The notes: generated by a model from the letters alone, not told the origin. A stretch of 64,000 nt of DNA from Candidatus Leptofilum proximum (GCA_016710325.1 JADJXK010000002.1:2294001-2358000); one strand, 5' to 3'. Positions 8,000 to 16,802 are shown, counted from the stretch's first letter. Numbers and translations are program-made.

Positions 8000-10304
8000 T
8001 AATAAACGGCAGCATTATAGCATGGGGCAGCGAAATTGCCTGATCGGTGCCGATGGCGGCAGCGGGGGTGTCGGGGGGTTGGCTGTTGCCAGCCGCATCG
8101 GTGGCCAGGACGCGGAATTCGTAGGATTCGGCCGGGTTGGGCGGGGTGAAGAGGGCGCTGACGGCCGTTGTCTCCACCCATTTCGTCCAATCCGTGGTAC
8201 CCAGGAGGCGATATTGCAGCTCGTAGCTGGCTGCGCCAGAGAGGGCATCGGCCCCGGTCCAGATAACCAGGTAGCTGACACCATCAGGCATCAGGTAAAC
8301 GGCCGTTACTTCCGAGGTTGGTGCGGCCGTATCGATGCCCAACTGCCGGAGCGGCGTGCTAATGGTTTGGGTAATGCCACTGCCCTGATCGATGACGGCC
8401 GTAACCTGCCAATACAGGGTGGGTTGTTCGGTGCCGAAGTTATGGGTGTGGCTGAGAACGGCCGTGTTCCACGTCTGGTTCACCAGCTTGTTGGTCTGCG
8501 CCGCATCGGTGCTGACGGTCAGATTGGTGGAAACGACGGTATTGGACGTGTCAATGTCCCAGCTAAAGGTCACCTGGGGATTGTTGGTCCAGCTGTCGTC
8601 TGCCGGAGCGATGGCGGTGATGGTGTCTGGCGTGGTCACTTCCAGCAGGCGTAGGCTGTCAAACCAGACCCCCAGGCCGTTGTCGGTGGTGACCAGGTCA
8701 TCCAGGTAAACAAAGTTGTCCGTCCCGGCGGTGAGGTCAAAGGTGCCCAGGGGTACCCATAGGCCCACGTACTGCTGGTGGCTGCGCGTCACTTCGGTGA
8801 CGCCGTTGGCATGGTGGATTTCGTAGGTGGCCCCGGCGCTTTCCCCCTTGCCGGTGTTGCAGTAAGGCACGTAGGCTTCGATGGTGTAACGGCCGTTTTT
8901 GGGCACAACCGGCCGCCAGATGCCCCAATTGGCGCTTTGGGCTGGGCTGGTGGTGGAGAAAGTGTAGTAGGAGTGCCCGTTGTGGCCGCATTCGTTGCCG
9001 CCTTCGTACCAGTTGGCGCTGCTCTTGGTGAACTGAGCGCTGTTCTCATTGACATAAAGATACGGATCGGACAGGCCGATCTTGGCCCCAACCTGGTCAC
9101 GCAGCCAGGGGATAAGCACGTGCGCCTGGTCGCCGGGGCATTCCGTGGTGCCAAACGCATCGCGATGGCCCATCAAGTTGGGCCGGCCGCCAGCGACAAA
9201 CGGCAGGGTAGCGCTGGCATCAAAGACGTTGATGTCGCGCTGATCGGCCTTCCAGGAAAGCAGCTCCACCAGCGAGCTCTTCATCGGTTCAGAGGGTGCA
9301 ATGCCGGGCAATCCCGGATAGCTGGTCGAGGTGAAGGTGCCAATGAGCGAAACGCCCATGCTGCCCGTGTTGGCGCCAGAAGCGTGGGTGCCAACGACGT
9401 CCAGGTTGAGGTAATCCTGATTGTTGTGCCCTTTGTAAATCACCCCGTTAAGGTCAATGAGGTAGTTGTAGCCAATGTCACCCCAGCCGCGGCAGCTGGT
9501 GCAGCTGTCGGAGGCAGGGTAGGTGTGGAATGCCCAAATGGCGCGCACGGTGGCAGCCCAGTTGCTGCTGGTGTTGCTGGAGACGGTGTGATGCACGATC
9601 ATGTGGGTGGCATTGCGGTATTCCAGTCCGGCGGTGTAGTCGCAGTCCGCCGAAATACACCACACCTCGCGGCTGATGACGGTGGGTCGCGGGTAGCCGG
9701 TGCCGTCGGGCTTGCTGCCGCTGGCGGCGTCCAGCGCCTGCTGCTGGGCCAGCATCTCTTCGGCCGTGGGTCCGGCGGTCGTGTCTATGAAGGTGAAGCT
9801 GATGCCGTGTAGTTCAGGGGCTACCAGGCTGTTTACCCGGCCCAAACTGACGCTGAACTGAATCGTGTCGTGCGTTTCATCGGCTTCCGGCACGGTGAGC
9901 ATGTCACTCAGGTTCTCGTGATCATCTTCCTGCACCAGGTCGAGGTGGCTGTGCAGGTGGAACCATTCGGACCAATCGCCACTGCCTTTGCGCGTGCGCA
10001 CCTCGATTTCCAGGCTGGTGTCGGCGGGACTGTCGGCCTCCCAGCTGGTGACCAGGGCGTTGAAGTTGATGGGGGTATGGATGGGATCGGAGGTGTAAAC
10101 GGCCGTAAACGCTGCATTGTCTAGGGTGAGGCCGGTGGGGGAAACGGCCGTGTCTGCCCCGGCGCCCTGGGCAAAATCTTCGCCCTGCCAGGTAAGGCTT
10201 TGCATGATAGGAGCGGCGGCGGTGGGTTCGGTCGTGGGCCAGCTAACAGCGACCAGGAGGGTAAGTAAACCAAGTAAAGAGACAGTTTTCAGAGTTTTGA
10301 ACAT
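7992..10304 (-). CDS. Secreted N-acetylmuramoyl-L-alanine amidase (PGRP domain) with adhesive C-terminal domains
   Basis: Exported protein of about 770 aa predicted to cleave the amide bond between muramic acid and the stem peptide. A signal peptide (MFKTLKTVSLLGLLTLLVAV) is followed by a beta-rich region. The PGRP/Amidase_2 domain (roughly residues 225-390) has zinc ligands visible in MIVHHTVS, NLMGHRDAFG and TECPGDQ. A Golvesin-like lectin fold follows (EIHHANG to WFDSLRL), then Fn3-like modules. I chose ATG 10304, seven bases after GGGAG; 10307 and 10319 are alternatives. The final codon is read from a hairpin repeat. It could act in cell-wall turnover, predation or sensing. Confidence 0.88.
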   Translation of the reverse strand: MFKTLKTVSLLGLLTLLVAVSWPTTEPTAAAPIMQSLTWQGEDFAQGAGADTAVSPTGLTLDNAAFTAVYTSDPIHTPINFNALVTSWEADSPADTSLEIEVRTRKGSGDWSEWFHLHSHLDLVQEDDHENLSDMLTVPEADETHDTIQFSVSLGRVNSLVAPELHGISFTFIDTTAGPTAEEMLAQQQALDAASGSKPDGTGYPRPTVISREVWCISADCDYTAGLEYRNATHMIVHHTVSSNTSSNWAATVRAIWAFHTYPASDSCTSCRGWGDIGYNYLIDLNGVIYKGHNNQDYLNLDVVGTHASGANTGSMGVSLIGTFTSTSYPGLPGIAPSEPMKSSLVELLSWKADQRDINVFDASATLPFVAGGRPNLMGHRDAFGTTECPGDQAHVLIPWLRDQVGAKIGLSDPYLYVNENSAQFTKSSANWYEGGNECGHNGHSYYTFSTTSPAQSANWGIWRPVVPKNGRYTIEAYVPYCNTGKGESAGATYEIHHANGVTEVTRSHQQYVGLWVPLGTFDLTAGTDNFVYLDDLVTTDNGLGVWFDSLRLLEVTTPDTITAIAPADDSWTNNPQVTFSWDIDTSNTVVSTNLTVSTDAAQTNKLVNQTWNTAVLSHTHNFGTEQPTLYWQVTAVIDQGSGITQTISTPLRQLGIDTAAPTSEVTAVYLMPDGVSYLVIWTGADALSGAASYELQYRLLGTTDWTKWVETTAVSALFTPPNPAESYEFRVLATDAAGNSQPPDTPAAAIGTDQAISLPHAIMLPFITR

Positions 10305-10319
10305 CATTCGCTCCCGCAA

Positions 10320-10584
10320 GGATTGGATTTACTACTAACTTTCTTCCCCAACAAGAGCATCTTAGCAGCGGTACTAGGAAACGGCGGTATAGAAAGGGTG
10401 AATTTTTAATTAGGGGGGAGTGAATGTGGCGAGAAGGTGGTGTGGTAGAATTACGGCCGTTAAGACAACAACAAATTTGAGCAAGGAACGAATTAATACC
10501 CCCTTCACCTTGTCACCCCTTCACCCTGTCACCTTGTCATTTTCCTAGGAAAACCGGTTCTTGTGCTAAACCTCGGACATCCGT
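10320..10584. other. Divergent intergenic region
   Basis: This 265-base region separates the amidase (minus) from a glycosyltransferase (plus) and must hold both promoters. It contains one ACGGCCGT site (near 10454) and a short tandem repeat at 10498-10541. I cannot assign -35/-10 boxes confidently. Confidence 0.5.
10498..10541. repeat. Short tandem repeat of CTTCACCTTGTCACC type
   Basis: Two and a half imperfect 15-16 base units (CTTCACCTTGTCACC, CTTCACCCTGTCACC, TTGTCA). It has no inverted arm, unlike the other repeats here. It lies 40 bases before a start codon and could be an operator or a decayed half of a hairpin repeat. Confidence 0.55.
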
Positions 10585-12801
10585 ATGATTACCCTCATGC
10601 GTGATTCCAGGCTCAAATGGGGCATCATTTTCCTCTTTGTTTTGTGGTTATTTTACGGACTGAGCGCCTACTACGTGGTGCAAAAACCGTTCAGCGTGCC
10701 GCAGCTGGTGGCCCTGCTGGAAAATCCGTCCGCCTGGCTGACGCTGGATTTTGCCTGGTCGTCGGTGGGGCGCTCGCTGCTGGATGTGGCTACGGCCGTC
10801 CTCATCAACCTCGCTGCCTGGGGCATTGGCACGACCCTACTCAGTTACACCAATTTGAAGATGGATGGGTTGGAAACGGCCGTTTTCGGCACGGGCCTCG
10901 GCTTTGGCGCATTGGGATTGTGGCTGTTTTTCCTCGGCCTTATCGGCGGCTTCACCCCCGCCGCTTTTTGGGGCACCATGGGCGCCACCACCGCCATGGC
11001 CATCTGGCAAATTTATAAGAATGGGACACAGATAAACACAGATTACACAGATTTTTCTTCTAATCCTTTGCGCTCTCTGCGCCCTTTGCGGTTAAAATTC
11101 CCTTCTCGTGGCATCACAATTTATCTGCTCATCGTCCTCGGCCTGGCGCTCATCCTCGCCCTGCTGCCCCCCACCGATTGGGATGGCCTGTTCTATCACC
11201 TCAAAGGCCCCAAGCTCTATTTAGAAGCCGGGCGCATCATCGGCGGCATCGACATCCCCCACCTCAGCTTCCCTGCCCTGTTCGAGATGCTCTTCACCCT
11301 GGCCATGGGCCTACGCAGCGACGTCGCCGCCAAGCTGCTCCACTTCAGCTTCATCCCCTGGCTCATGGCCCTGGTTTACCTCATTTCAACAAGATTTTTT
11401 GCCACAGAGGGCACAGAGGAAAAAGAGAAAGCCTCTAAAACCTCTGTTCTCTCTGTGGCTAATAAAAAAAGTGGGTGGACGGCCGTTCTTGTTCTCATCT
11501 CCATGCCCATGGTGCTCAACCTGGGAACCCAGGCGTACAACGATTTGCCGCTGGCCTTCTACCAGGTCGCCGCGCTGGTTGCCCTGCTGCGCTGGCGGCA
11601 GCATGAGCAGACCGGCTGGCTCGTCCTCAGCGGCGTCTTTGCCGGGCTGGCGATGGGCCTCAAATACACCAGCTTCGTCACCCCGCTGCTGCTGGCAGGC
11701 ACAGTCATCTGGCACTTTCGGCAACAAAAAAGTCAAAGATTACGCAGATTAAACGAATTTTCTTCTTCCCGCCTTCGCGCCTTTGCGTGGAAAAAATCAC
11801 TCACACCGCTGCTCATCCTAACTGCAGCCACCACCCTCGTCGCCCTTCCCTGGTACCTCAAAAATTGGGCATTCACCGGCAACCCAGTCTACCCCTTCAT
11901 CTTTGGCGGCCAGTATTGGGACGATTTCCGCGCGGCCGCCTACGCGGGCACGGGCACCGGCCTCGGCTTCGATCCGGTTGCCCTGCTGCGCCTGCCGCAC
12001 GACCTCATCTTGGGCCTCAACGACGCCAGCCAGGACGGCCAGCCAGGGCCGCTGTTTTTGATTTTTTTGCCTGCGGTGCTGGTTTATGGGTTTAGTCAAT
12101 GGAAGAAGAGGGGGGGAGTGGAACGGCCGTTCAACCTCCTGCTCATTTTTGTATTGGCCCAATACATCTTCTGGGTCTTCGGCGTTATCTTCTCCGCTGG
12201 CCTGTGGCAGAGCCGCTTACTACTGCCCGCCTTCGTCGCCCTAAGCCCCGTCATCGCCTGGATTTTCGACGACCTGGCCCGCTGGGATCATCCCCAATTT
12301 TCCCTGCGCCGCTTTGTCCGATTGGTCATCATCCTGGCCCTCGCCTTCAATCTGGTCGGGCAACTGCTCAACTGGCTGCCCGGCGTGCCGCTCACCTACG
12401 TCGCGGGCAGCGCCAGCCGGGACGAGATTCTCACCCACTGGCTGGGCAGCCACTACACCGCCATGCAGGGCATCAACGAACAAACGCCAGCCGGCGCCGT
12501 TGTGCTCTTTTTGTACGAACCACGCAGCTATTACTGCCACCGCGACTGCCGTCCCGACTCCATTTTGGACACCCTGGCCCATCTTGAATATTTACATAAC
12601 GATGCAAACGGCATCGCCCAGGCGTGGCAAAACGCAGGCATCAGCCACGTCCTACTCTTTGCCACCGGCTACGAATTTGTGCGCGAGCAGCAAATGGCCT
12701 GGATTTCGCCGCAAAACACCCACCTCATGGACGACCTCACCGCCACCCACCTGCACCTCGTCGCCGATTGGGGTGATTACGAACTTTACGAACTAAAATA
12801 A
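10585..12801 (+). CDS. Polytopic membrane glycosyltransferase (GT39/ArnT-like), with repeat-derived insertions
   Basis: Membrane protein of 738 aa with about ten or more hydrophobic helices and a soluble C-terminal part, resembling dolichyl-phosphate-mannose or undecaprenyl-linked sugar transferases. The acidic loop PPTDWDGLFYHLKGPKLY about residue 195 matches the catalytic Asp loop of the GT-C superfamily. Three segments (about residues 146-176, 270-295 and 381-403) are hydrophilic, low-complexity and encoded by the genome's dispersed hairpin repeats (ACACAGATTACACAGAT, CACAGAGGGCACAGAG, and a GCAAAG-type sequence), inserted in frame without breaking the gene. The family is reasonably sure, the sugar is not. 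The ATG at 10585 has no strong ribosome site; 10597 is an alternative. Confidence 0.8.
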   Translation: MITLMRDSRLKWGIIFLFVLWLFYGLSAYYVVQKPFSVPQLVALLENPSAWLTLDFAWSSVGRSLLDVATAVLINLAAWGIGTTLLSYTNLKMDGLETAVFGTGLGFGALGLWLFFLGLIGGFTPAAFWGTMGATTAMAIWQIYKNGTQINTDYTDFSSNPLRSLRPLRLKFPSRGITIYLLIVLGLALILALLPPTDWDGLFYHLKGPKLYLEAGRIIGGIDIPHLSFPALFEMLFTLAMGLRSDVAAKLLHFSFIPWLMALVYLISTRFFATEGTEEKEKASKTSVLSVANKKSGWTAVLVLISMPMVLNLGTQAYNDLPLAFYQVAALVALLRWRQHEQTGWLVLSGVFAGLAMGLKYTSFVTPLLLAGTVIWHFRQQKSQRLRRLNEFSSSRLRAFAWKKSLTPLLILTAATTLVALPWYLKNWAFTGNPVYPFIFGGQYWDDFRAAAYAGTGTGLGFDPVALLRLPHDLILGLNDASQDGQPGPLFLIFLPAVLVYGFSQWKKRGGVERPFNLLLIFVLAQYIFWVFGVIFSAGLWQSRLLLPAFVALSPVIAWIFDDLARWDHPQFSLRRFVRLVIILALAFNLVGQLLNWLPGVPLTYVAGSASRDEILTHWLGSHYTAMQGINEQTPAGAVVLFLYEPRSYYCHRDCRPDSILDTLAHLEYLHNDANGIAQAWQNAGISHVLLFATGYEFVREQQMAWISPQNTHLMDDLTATHLHLVADWGDYELYELK
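11023..11098. repeat. Dispersed repeat inserted in frame (first of three in the gene)
   Basis: ACACAGATAAACACAGAT and TTTGCGCTCTCTGCGCCC blocks, the same vocabulary as the intergenic hairpins. They are translated in frame as a hydrophilic stretch between membrane helices. Confidence 0.75.
11396..11470. repeat. CACAGAGG-family hairpin inserted in frame (second)
   Basis: GCCACAGAGGGCACAGAGG pairs with CCTCTGTTCTCTCTGTGGC. It is nearly the same element as the intergenic one at 3632-3684, but here it encodes about 25 residues of a membrane protein. Confidence 0.85.
11730..11796. repeat. Dispersed repeat inserted in frame (third)
   Basis: AAGATTACGCAGATTAAACG followed by CGCCTTCGCGCCTTTGCGTGG. 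It is translated as a charged loop rich in Arg, Lys and Ser between two membrane helices. Confidence 0.65.
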
Positions 12802-12804
12802 AAC

Positions 12805-12868
12805 TGTAATTGGGTAATCAGGTAATTGAGTAATTGCCCAATTACCTGATTACCCAATTACTCAATTA
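12805..12868. repeat. Hairpin repeat, GTAATTGGGTAATCAGG family
   Basis: GTAATTGGGTAATCAGGTAA pairs almost perfectly with TTACCTGATTACCCAATTAC; the arms continue with GAGTAATT/AATTACTC. It begins four bases after the stop codon of the preceding gene. Confidence 0.9.
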
Positions 12869-12879
12869 CTTTCCTGCCC

Positions 12880-14109
12880 ATGCAATTATTCACTCGCAAA
12901 AACCTCCTCATCCTCCTGTTCATCCTGCTCCTGTTCGGCGTCAGCGTGGTAGGAATGTACACCTTCTTCACCTCCAAAGTGCCGGGGGCCAACGACTTTT
13001 TCCCGCGTTGGAAAGGTGCCCAGCTGTTCTGGCAAGAGGGCATCGACCCGTACTCACAAATCGCCACGGAAGCAATTCAACGTGTGCTGTATGGCGGCCA
13101 GTTGGCCCGGCCCGACCAGGACCAGGTGCTGTTTGTCTACCCGTTCTACACCGTCTTCCTGCTCTGGCCGCTGGTGGGGCTGGATTACGCCTGGGTGCAG
13201 GCAATTTGGCTGGTTTTTGTGCAGTTTTCGCTCATCGGCGGGGTGATTGCCACGCTGCGCCTGCTGGAATGGCGGCAGCCGCCCTGGCTGCTGGCGATTA
13301 CGCTGCTCTGGTCGGTGGTCATGTACAACAGCACCCGCACCATCATCCTGGGCCAGTTTGCCGGGCCGATTTTCCTCTGGCTGGCGGGCAGCCTGCTGGC
13401 GCTCAAGAATGATCGGGACGTGCTGGCCGGGGCGCTGCTCTCGCTCACCACCCTCAAACCGCAAATGAGCTACCTGATCATCCCGGCGCTGCTGCTGTGG
13501 GCGGTGTGGCATAAACGATGGCACTTTGTGGCTGGCTTTGCCGGGGCAATGGCTTTGCTGGCCGGGCTGTCCTTTTTGCTGCTCCCCAGTTGGCTTACCA
13601 GCTTCATCGACCAGGTGCTGTACTACCCGGATTACACCGTCACCCCCTCGCCGCTGCGGGTGATCACCGGTACCTTTTTCCCGCAGCTGGGCCAGCCGGT
13701 GGAAGTCGTGCTGATTGGCCTGCTGCTGCTGGTAATGCTGTGGCAGTGGTGGCAGCTGCGAGATGCAGATTGGCCTGCTGAGCTTGCCGAAGCACCCAAA
13801 TTCCTCTTCATCATCGGGCTGACGCTGATTGTGACCAACAGCATCATCGTGCGCACAGCGACGACCAATTACGTCATCATGTATATTCCGCTCTTTTTGC
13901 TGCTGCATACGGTGAGCCAACGCTGGCGGGGTGGCAATGTGTGGGTGGCCGGACTTCTGCTGGCGCTGCTGGTGGGCACCTGGGCGATCTTCCTCAGCAC
14001 CATCCAGGGCGACTTTGAGCACCCCGTCACCTACCTCCCCCTGCCGATTGGGCTGCTTTTAGGGCTGGTGTGGCTGGCGTGGGGAGATGGACTGAGAATT
14101 GCGAATTAA
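12880..14109 (+). CDS. GT87-family (DUF2029) membrane glycosyltransferase
   Basis: Polytopic protein of 409 aa with 10 or so membrane helices. The first periplasmic loop (ANDFFPRWKGAQLFWQEG then DPYS) matches the GT87 (alpha-mannosyltransferase, PimE-like) pattern in which acidic and aromatic residues form the active site after helix 1. LTTLKPQMSYL in the centre is also typical of the family (the conserved KPQ). It uses a polyprenyl-phosphate sugar donor in characterised relatives. It is a paralogue of the gene at 14626 and probably belongs to the same envelope glycoconjugate cluster. The start at 12880 comes soon after a repeat hairpin, and no clear ribosome site is seen. Confidence 0.85.
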   Translation: MQLFTRKNLLILLFILLLFGVSVVGMYTFFTSKVPGANDFFPRWKGAQLFWQEGIDPYSQIATEAIQRVLYGGQLARPDQDQVLFVYPFYTVFLLWPLVGLDYAWVQAIWLVFVQFSLIGGVIATLRLLEWRQPPWLLAITLLWSVVMYNSTRTIILGQFAGPIFLWLAGSLLALKNDRDVLAGALLSLTTLKPQMSYLIIPALLLWAVWHKRWHFVAGFAGAMALLAGLSFLLLPSWLTSFIDQVLYYPDYTVTPSPLRVITGTFFPQLGQPVEVVLIGLLLLVMLWQWWQLRDADWPAELAEAPKFLFIIGLTLIVTNSIIVRTATTNYVIMYIPLFLLLHTVSQRWRGGNVWVAGLLLALLVGTWAIFLSTIQGDFEHPVTYLPLPIGLLLGLVWLAWGDGLRIAN

Positions 14110-14157
14110 CGGACAGCTAGACACGTTAAATTATGTTGAACAGGAGACAAATGGTTA

Positions 14158-14607
14158 ATGGATACACTTGAAATTGTTACACTCATTGGATCAATTGTGG
14201 CCATAATTCTCAGTTTATATGGAGCAATACTATCAACAGTACTTGCAATCAGAGAAAAGAAAAAAGAGAAAAGGCAAATCAAAGTATTCCTTGAATTTGT
14301 CAATTATGTTGAACAACTACAATTGTCAATTATCAATGTTGGATTTCGACCAGTAACTATAAAGAGTGTTAGCATGGCATACGGTGGTGAGGCCGTTCCA
14401 AACGGCGGATTAGAAAATTATCAGCTTCCCCAAATAATAAATGATGGTGATCAGATAACATTACCTATCAACCGAGCAATCTCCAATTATTGGACATCAA
14501 ATAAATCAGATCTGGAAATCAGAGTTTATGATGCAGAGGGTAATGTATTTGTGCCAGGTCAGATTCGCTATGTAGATGCGAAATGGGGAGGAATGAGTGA
14601 AAGTTGA
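14158..14607 (+). CDS. Small AT-rich protein with one N-terminal membrane helix, function unknown
   Basis: Protein of 149 aa: residues 5-33 form one membrane helix (IVTLIGSIVAIILSLYGAIL), then a charged KKKEKRQ stop-transfer segment and a soluble, probably beta-rich domain with VGFRPVTIKSVSM. AGGAG lies 11 bases before the ATG. I do not recognise a named family, though the layout resembles small membrane-anchored proteins often found in defence or phage islands. Its base composition is clearly richer in A and T than the glycosyltransferase genes on both sides, and it has no ACGGCCGT site. Both point to recent acquisition between two GT87 paralogues (inference). Confidence 0.72.
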   Translation: MDTLEIVTLIGSIVAIILSLYGAILSTVLAIREKKKEKRQIKVFLEFVNYVEQLQLSIINVGFRPVTIKSVSMAYGGEAVPNGGLENYQLPQIINDGDQITLPINRAISNYWTSNKSDLEIRVYDAEGNVFVPGQIRYVDAKWGGMSES

Positions 14608-14625
14608 TTGTTTAAGAAGGTCTGA

Positions 14626-15735
14626 ATGAGCGATCGCCCCCCCAAACTTAAACTCCTCATCCTCCTTCTAACTCTCGTGGTGCTGGCTGCCGCCGTCATC
14701 CTCATCGCCCCGCAAATGCCCCGCCTGCGCGACTTTGACCAGACCTTCTACCCGGCGGCGCGCTACACGCTGGCGGGAGAAAATCCGTACACGGCCGAAT
14801 ACATCGAAACCGACCAGGGTGCGCCGCCCGACTTCTTCAGCCCGGCCTGGCTGCTGCCCATTTTGCTGCCCTTTGGCCTGCTGCCGCCGGAGATTGCCCG
14901 CACGGTGTGGGTGCTGTTTTTGGTGGCGGTGACGAGCGCAACCTTGTTGCAAATGCAGGCGTGGGGGTTCAGGGGATTACGACCGCTGCTCCTCATCCTC
15001 CTCCCCTGGGCACTCATCACCCTGCTGTTTGGCCAGGTGACGCCCCTGGTTTTGCTGGGCACAATTTGGGCTCTGAATCTGGTACATCGTGGGGGCGGTT
15101 CGCGAACCGCCCCTACCGTACAGCTCGTGCTGGCGTTTTTGCTGATTGGCATCAAGCCGCAGCTGGGCATTTTTATTGCCGTGCCGCTGCTGTTGGAGAT
15201 GCTCTGGTGGCGCGACCGGCGGCTGATTGGTCTGGCCGTCGTGGGCGGGCTGCTGCTGGTCGGCACGCTGCTCATCACCCCGCCCTGGCTCATCAGCAAG
15301 GCGGCGGCGGTGCAGGAGATTACCGCCCCGCTGTGGAAATCCACCCTGGAGCGGGAGCTGACGCTGTGGGGCTGGCCGCTGTGGCTGGCCCAGCCGGTGC
15401 GCTTGCTGGTGGTTTTGGTGATGGCCCGCTGGGCGTGGGTGCAAAAGAGCACGTCGCCAGCGTGGTGGGCGGGGTGGTTAACGGCCGTACTCATCATCAC
15501 CCCCTACACCCGCGCCTACGACGGTATCCTGCTGCTGCCCATCCTGGGACTGATGGCCATGCACCACCGCTGGCAATTGGCCTTGTTTGTGCTCTTCATG
15601 GTGCTGTACATCCAGCTGCCCATCGGCGAACTGGGCAGCGTTGTCGCCCCCCTCACTGCCTGGCTGCTTTTTGTTCCCTGGCGCGGACTGCGGCGCGGGA
15701 TGCTCCCTGCGCCTTTAGCCGCTGAATGGCCATAA
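14626..15735 (+). CDS. GT87-family (DUF2029) membrane glycosyltransferase, paralogue
   Basis: Polytopic protein of 369 aa. The loop after helix 1 (RDFDQTFYPAARYTLAGENP) and the later IGIKPQLGIF, carrying the conserved KPQ, place it beside the protein encoded at 12880. AAGG precedes the ATG by six bases. Residues about 155-163 (HRGGGSRTAP) are encoded by a perfect 22-base palindrome, a dispersed repeat that has entered the gene in frame in a loop. With its two neighbours it suggests a polyprenyl-phosphate-dependent sugar-transfer pathway for envelope lipids or proteins. The acceptor is unknown. Confidence 0.83.
   Translation: MSDRPPKLKLLILLLTLVVLAAAVILIAPQMPRLRDFDQTFYPAARYTLAGENPYTAEYIETDQGAPPDFFSPAWLLPILLPFGLLPPEIARTVWVLFLVAVTSATLLQMQAWGFRGLRPLLLILLPWALITLLFGQVTPLVLLGTIWALNLVHRGGGSRTAPTVQLVLAFLLIGIKPQLGIFIAVPLLLEMLWWRDRRLIGLAVVGGLLLVGTLLITPPWLISKAAAVQEITAPLWKSTLERELTLWGWPLWLAQPVRLLVVLVMARWAWVQKSTSPAWWAGWLTAVLIITPYTRAYDGILLLPILGLMAMHHRWQLALFVLFMVLYIQLPIGELGSVVAPLTAWLLFVPWRGLRRGMLPAPLAAEWP
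15092..15113. repeat. Perfect 22-base palindrome inside a glycosyltransferase gene
   Basis: The half-site GGGGCGGTTCG is followed at once by its exact reverse complement, with no loop. Sequences of this type are dispersed in many bacterial genomes, mostly between genes. Here it is translated in frame. Confidence 0.9.
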
Positions 15736-15956
15736 GCCCGAATGGCCAACCACATGTAACAGCATCAGGTGCGAAGCTGCCCTCTGTTCACAGACAGCAC
15801 CCCTCTGCCTGCGGAATCGTTCTCAAAATCATTCGTTAAATCCGTTTATTCGTGCTATTCGTGATTCCCAAAAATCGTATGCCGAATCGTTAGAGTATGG
15901 GCTAAAATACAATTAGGAAAGCACTTTCTGCCCTAACGTTCACTCGGAGAGACACC
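15736..15956. other. Intergenic region, repeat fragments
   Basis: About 220 bases between the GT87 gene and the NmrA-type gene. They hold a decayed repeat of the ATTCGTGCTATTCGTGATT type near 15850-15875 and end in an AT-rich stretch that probably carries the promoter of the next gene. CGGAGAG lies just before its ATG. Confidence 0.4.
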
Positions 15957-16802
15957 ATGATTTTAGTAACGGGCGCAGCAGGGAAAACGGGGTTAGCGGT
16001 ATTGGCCGCGTTGAAACAGCGCGGCGCCACAACACGCGCTTTTGTTAAAGACGACGAGCAGATTTTGTCCGTGCGCCAGGCAGGCGCTACGGAAGTGGTC
16101 GTGGGCGATTTGCTCGATGCCGATGTATGGCGGTTGGCCACCACGGCCGTTTCCCACATCTATCACATCGGCCCCAACATGCATCCTAAGGAAGTGCGTA
16201 TGGGCCAGCTTATGGTGGCTGCCGCCCGTGCCAGCAACTGCCAGGTGGTGTATCACTCCGTTGTTCATCCCCAAATTTGGAAAATGCCCCACCACTGGAG
16301 CAAGCTCAAGGTAGAAAATTTCCTATTCAGTTCAGGACTGTCCTTCACCGTGCTCCGACCCACCAGCTACATGCAAAATCTACTGCCCTACCTGCCCGCC
16401 ATGCAAAACGACGGTATCCTGCCCGTTCCTTATCCTGCCGCTACCAGGCTGAGCCTGGTTGATCTGCACGACGTGGCCACCGTGGCTGCCAAAATGCTGA
16501 CCGAACCGGACCACAAATACGCCACCTATGAACTGGCCGGCACGGAGCCTCTGAGCCAAACGGCCGTTGCCGACACCTTCAGCATGGTCTTACAGCGGCC
16601 CGTCGAGGTGCGACCAGTGAGCCTGGAAACCTGGCAAGCTCAGGCCCGTACCTACGGCATGGCCAATGAGACGATTGCGATGGCCTCAAGCATGTTTGCC
16701 TACTACGCGCAAAGCGGCATGACCGGCAATCCTCAGGTGCTGCGCTTCCTCCTCGGCCATGAACCCACCAGCCTGGCCGACTTCATCAAACGTATCTCGT
16801 AG
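15957..16802 (+). CDS. NmrA/atypical SDR family NAD(P)-binding protein
   Basis: Protein of 281 aa with a Rossmann fold. The N-terminal glycine motif is ILVTGAAGKTGLAVLAAL, the NmrA/SDR-a5 pattern, and EVVVGDLLDADVW holds the acidic second strand. There is no canonical YxxxK active site, so it could be a redox sensor, an isoflavone-reductase-like enzyme or an NADPH:quinone-type oxidoreductase rather than a classical dehydrogenase. The SYMQNLLPYLP region and the C-terminal helical part match NmrA-type proteins that contact a partner or substrate. CGGAGAG lies nine bases before the ATG. It appears to be monocistronic. Confidence 0.82.
   Translation: MILVTGAAGKTGLAVLAALKQRGATTRAFVKDDEQILSVRQAGATEVVVGDLLDADVWRLATTAVSHIYHIGPNMHPKEVRMGQLMVAAARASNCQVVYHSVVHPQIWKMPHHWSKLKVENFLFSSGLSFTVLRPTSYMQNLLPYLPAMQNDGILPVPYPAATRLSLVDLHDVATVAAKMLTEPDHKYATYELAGTEPLSQTAVADTFSMVLQRPVEVRPVSLETWQAQARTYGMANETIAMASSMFAYYAQSGMTGNPQVLRFLLGHEPTSLADFIKRIS

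Noticed and set aside
12834..13412. 192-codon frame at the GT87 gene start
   Set aside because: Out of frame with the membrane protein encoded there; Ala/Arg/Pro rich with no start signal.
14626..14640. GCGATCGC, the cyanobacterial HIP1 sequence
   Set aside because: A single occurrence at a gene start, as chance predicts; the enriched palindrome here is ACGGCCGT.
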